Made by a program: the position numbers and the translations under genes. Positions 5,415-5,566 of a stretch of 5,566 bases of DNA are shown here, piece by piece (the stretch's first letter is position 1; each line of letters opens with the position of its first letter). The DNA comes from CAYVQE01 sp964633205 (GTDB taxonomy: Bacteria > Myxococcota > B64-G9). The notes below the pieces were generated by a model. That model was not told the DNA's origin. It ran no database searches and saw nothing but the letters and a program-made list of their open reading frames with translations. The stretch lies in the NCBI GenBank assembly GCA_964633205.1, contig CAZWFN010000255.1:1-5566 (forward strand), given 5' to 3'.

Positions 5415-5566
5415 ATGCCGATCGAGACCATGGACCATGCGAACCAGCCCGCAACCCGCACCCGGCCCGACCCGCGTCCCACCCTGCTGGACCTGGTGGC
5501 CGCGGTCGACGAGGCCGTGCCCGGCCAGGACGACCGGGTGGTGGCCAACGTGGTCCGCCGCCTGTT
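5415..5566 (+). CDS. Unrecognised protein, 5' part only
   Basis: Fifty codons and two bases run to the window edge without a stop. ATG 5415 has GGGAGG (5404-5409) 5 bp upstream, a strong ribosome site that supports the start; a second ATG at 5430 has none. The first 22 residues are polar and rich in Pro, Arg and Thr and look disordered. An amphipathic helical stretch follows, TLLDLVAAVDEAV (23-35), then GQDDRVVANVVRRL (37-50). There is no signal peptide or membrane segment. The helical part loosely resembles small conserved proteobacterial proteins of unknown function, but this is an impression from memory. It is preceded by a candidate sigma-54 promoter, so it may be a regulated gene separate from hipBA. 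Confidence 0.7.
   Translation, partial: MPIETMDHANQPATRTRPDPRPTLLDLVAAVDEAVPGQDDRVVANVVRRL

Noticed and set aside
3819..5438. 539-residue minus-strand open frame opposite hipA
   Set aside because: hipA has every expected kinase motif on the plus strand; the antisense frame is Gln/Arg/Pro-rich with no recognisable fold.

Overview
The window is very GC-rich, with strong G/C preference at third codon positions. It reads like a proteobacterial chromosome, most likely a high-GC gammaproteobacterium; this placement is inferred from gene types and base composition only. Gene order from left to right: (1) a short array of 61-bp tandem repeats at 1-167, each carrying a perfect GC hairpin; (2) a minus-strand saccharopine dehydrogenase/lysine 6-dehydrogenase-like oxidoreductase (202-1341); (3) a 165-bp divergent intergenic region; (4) a plus-strand pair, a secreted START-domain protein (1507-2181) followed 25 bp later by a YihY/BrkB-family inner-membrane protein (2207-3628); (5) a complete HipBA-type toxin-antitoxin module (3730-5228); (6) a 186-bp gap with a candidate sigma-54 promoter; and (7) the first 50 codons of an unrecognised gene cut by the window edge (5415 onward).

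The best-defined regulatory structure is in front of hipBA. The palindrome core TCCCGTACGGGA occurs three times (3645-3656, 3694-3705, 3743-3754), with centres exactly 49 bp apart. A TTGACA / TATGTT promoter with an 18-bp spacer lies between the first and second copies. The second copy covers the expected transcription start and the third lies inside the first codons of hipB. This is the expected logic of a TA module repressed by its own antitoxin, here with three evenly spaced operators. An upstream in-frame ATG (3688) is part of the -10 element, so it cannot be the start of an mRNA made from this promoter. HipB is therefore best started at 3730. HipB and HipA overlap by four bases (GTGA), which suggests translational coupling. 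HipA keeps all the kinase residues that can be recognised.

The START protein and YihY protein are probably co-transcribed, and both concern the cell envelope or lipids. The oxidoreductase is divergent from them and functionally unrelated as far as can be seen. The long minus-strand open frames opposite genes 4-6 are composition-driven shadows and were not annotated.
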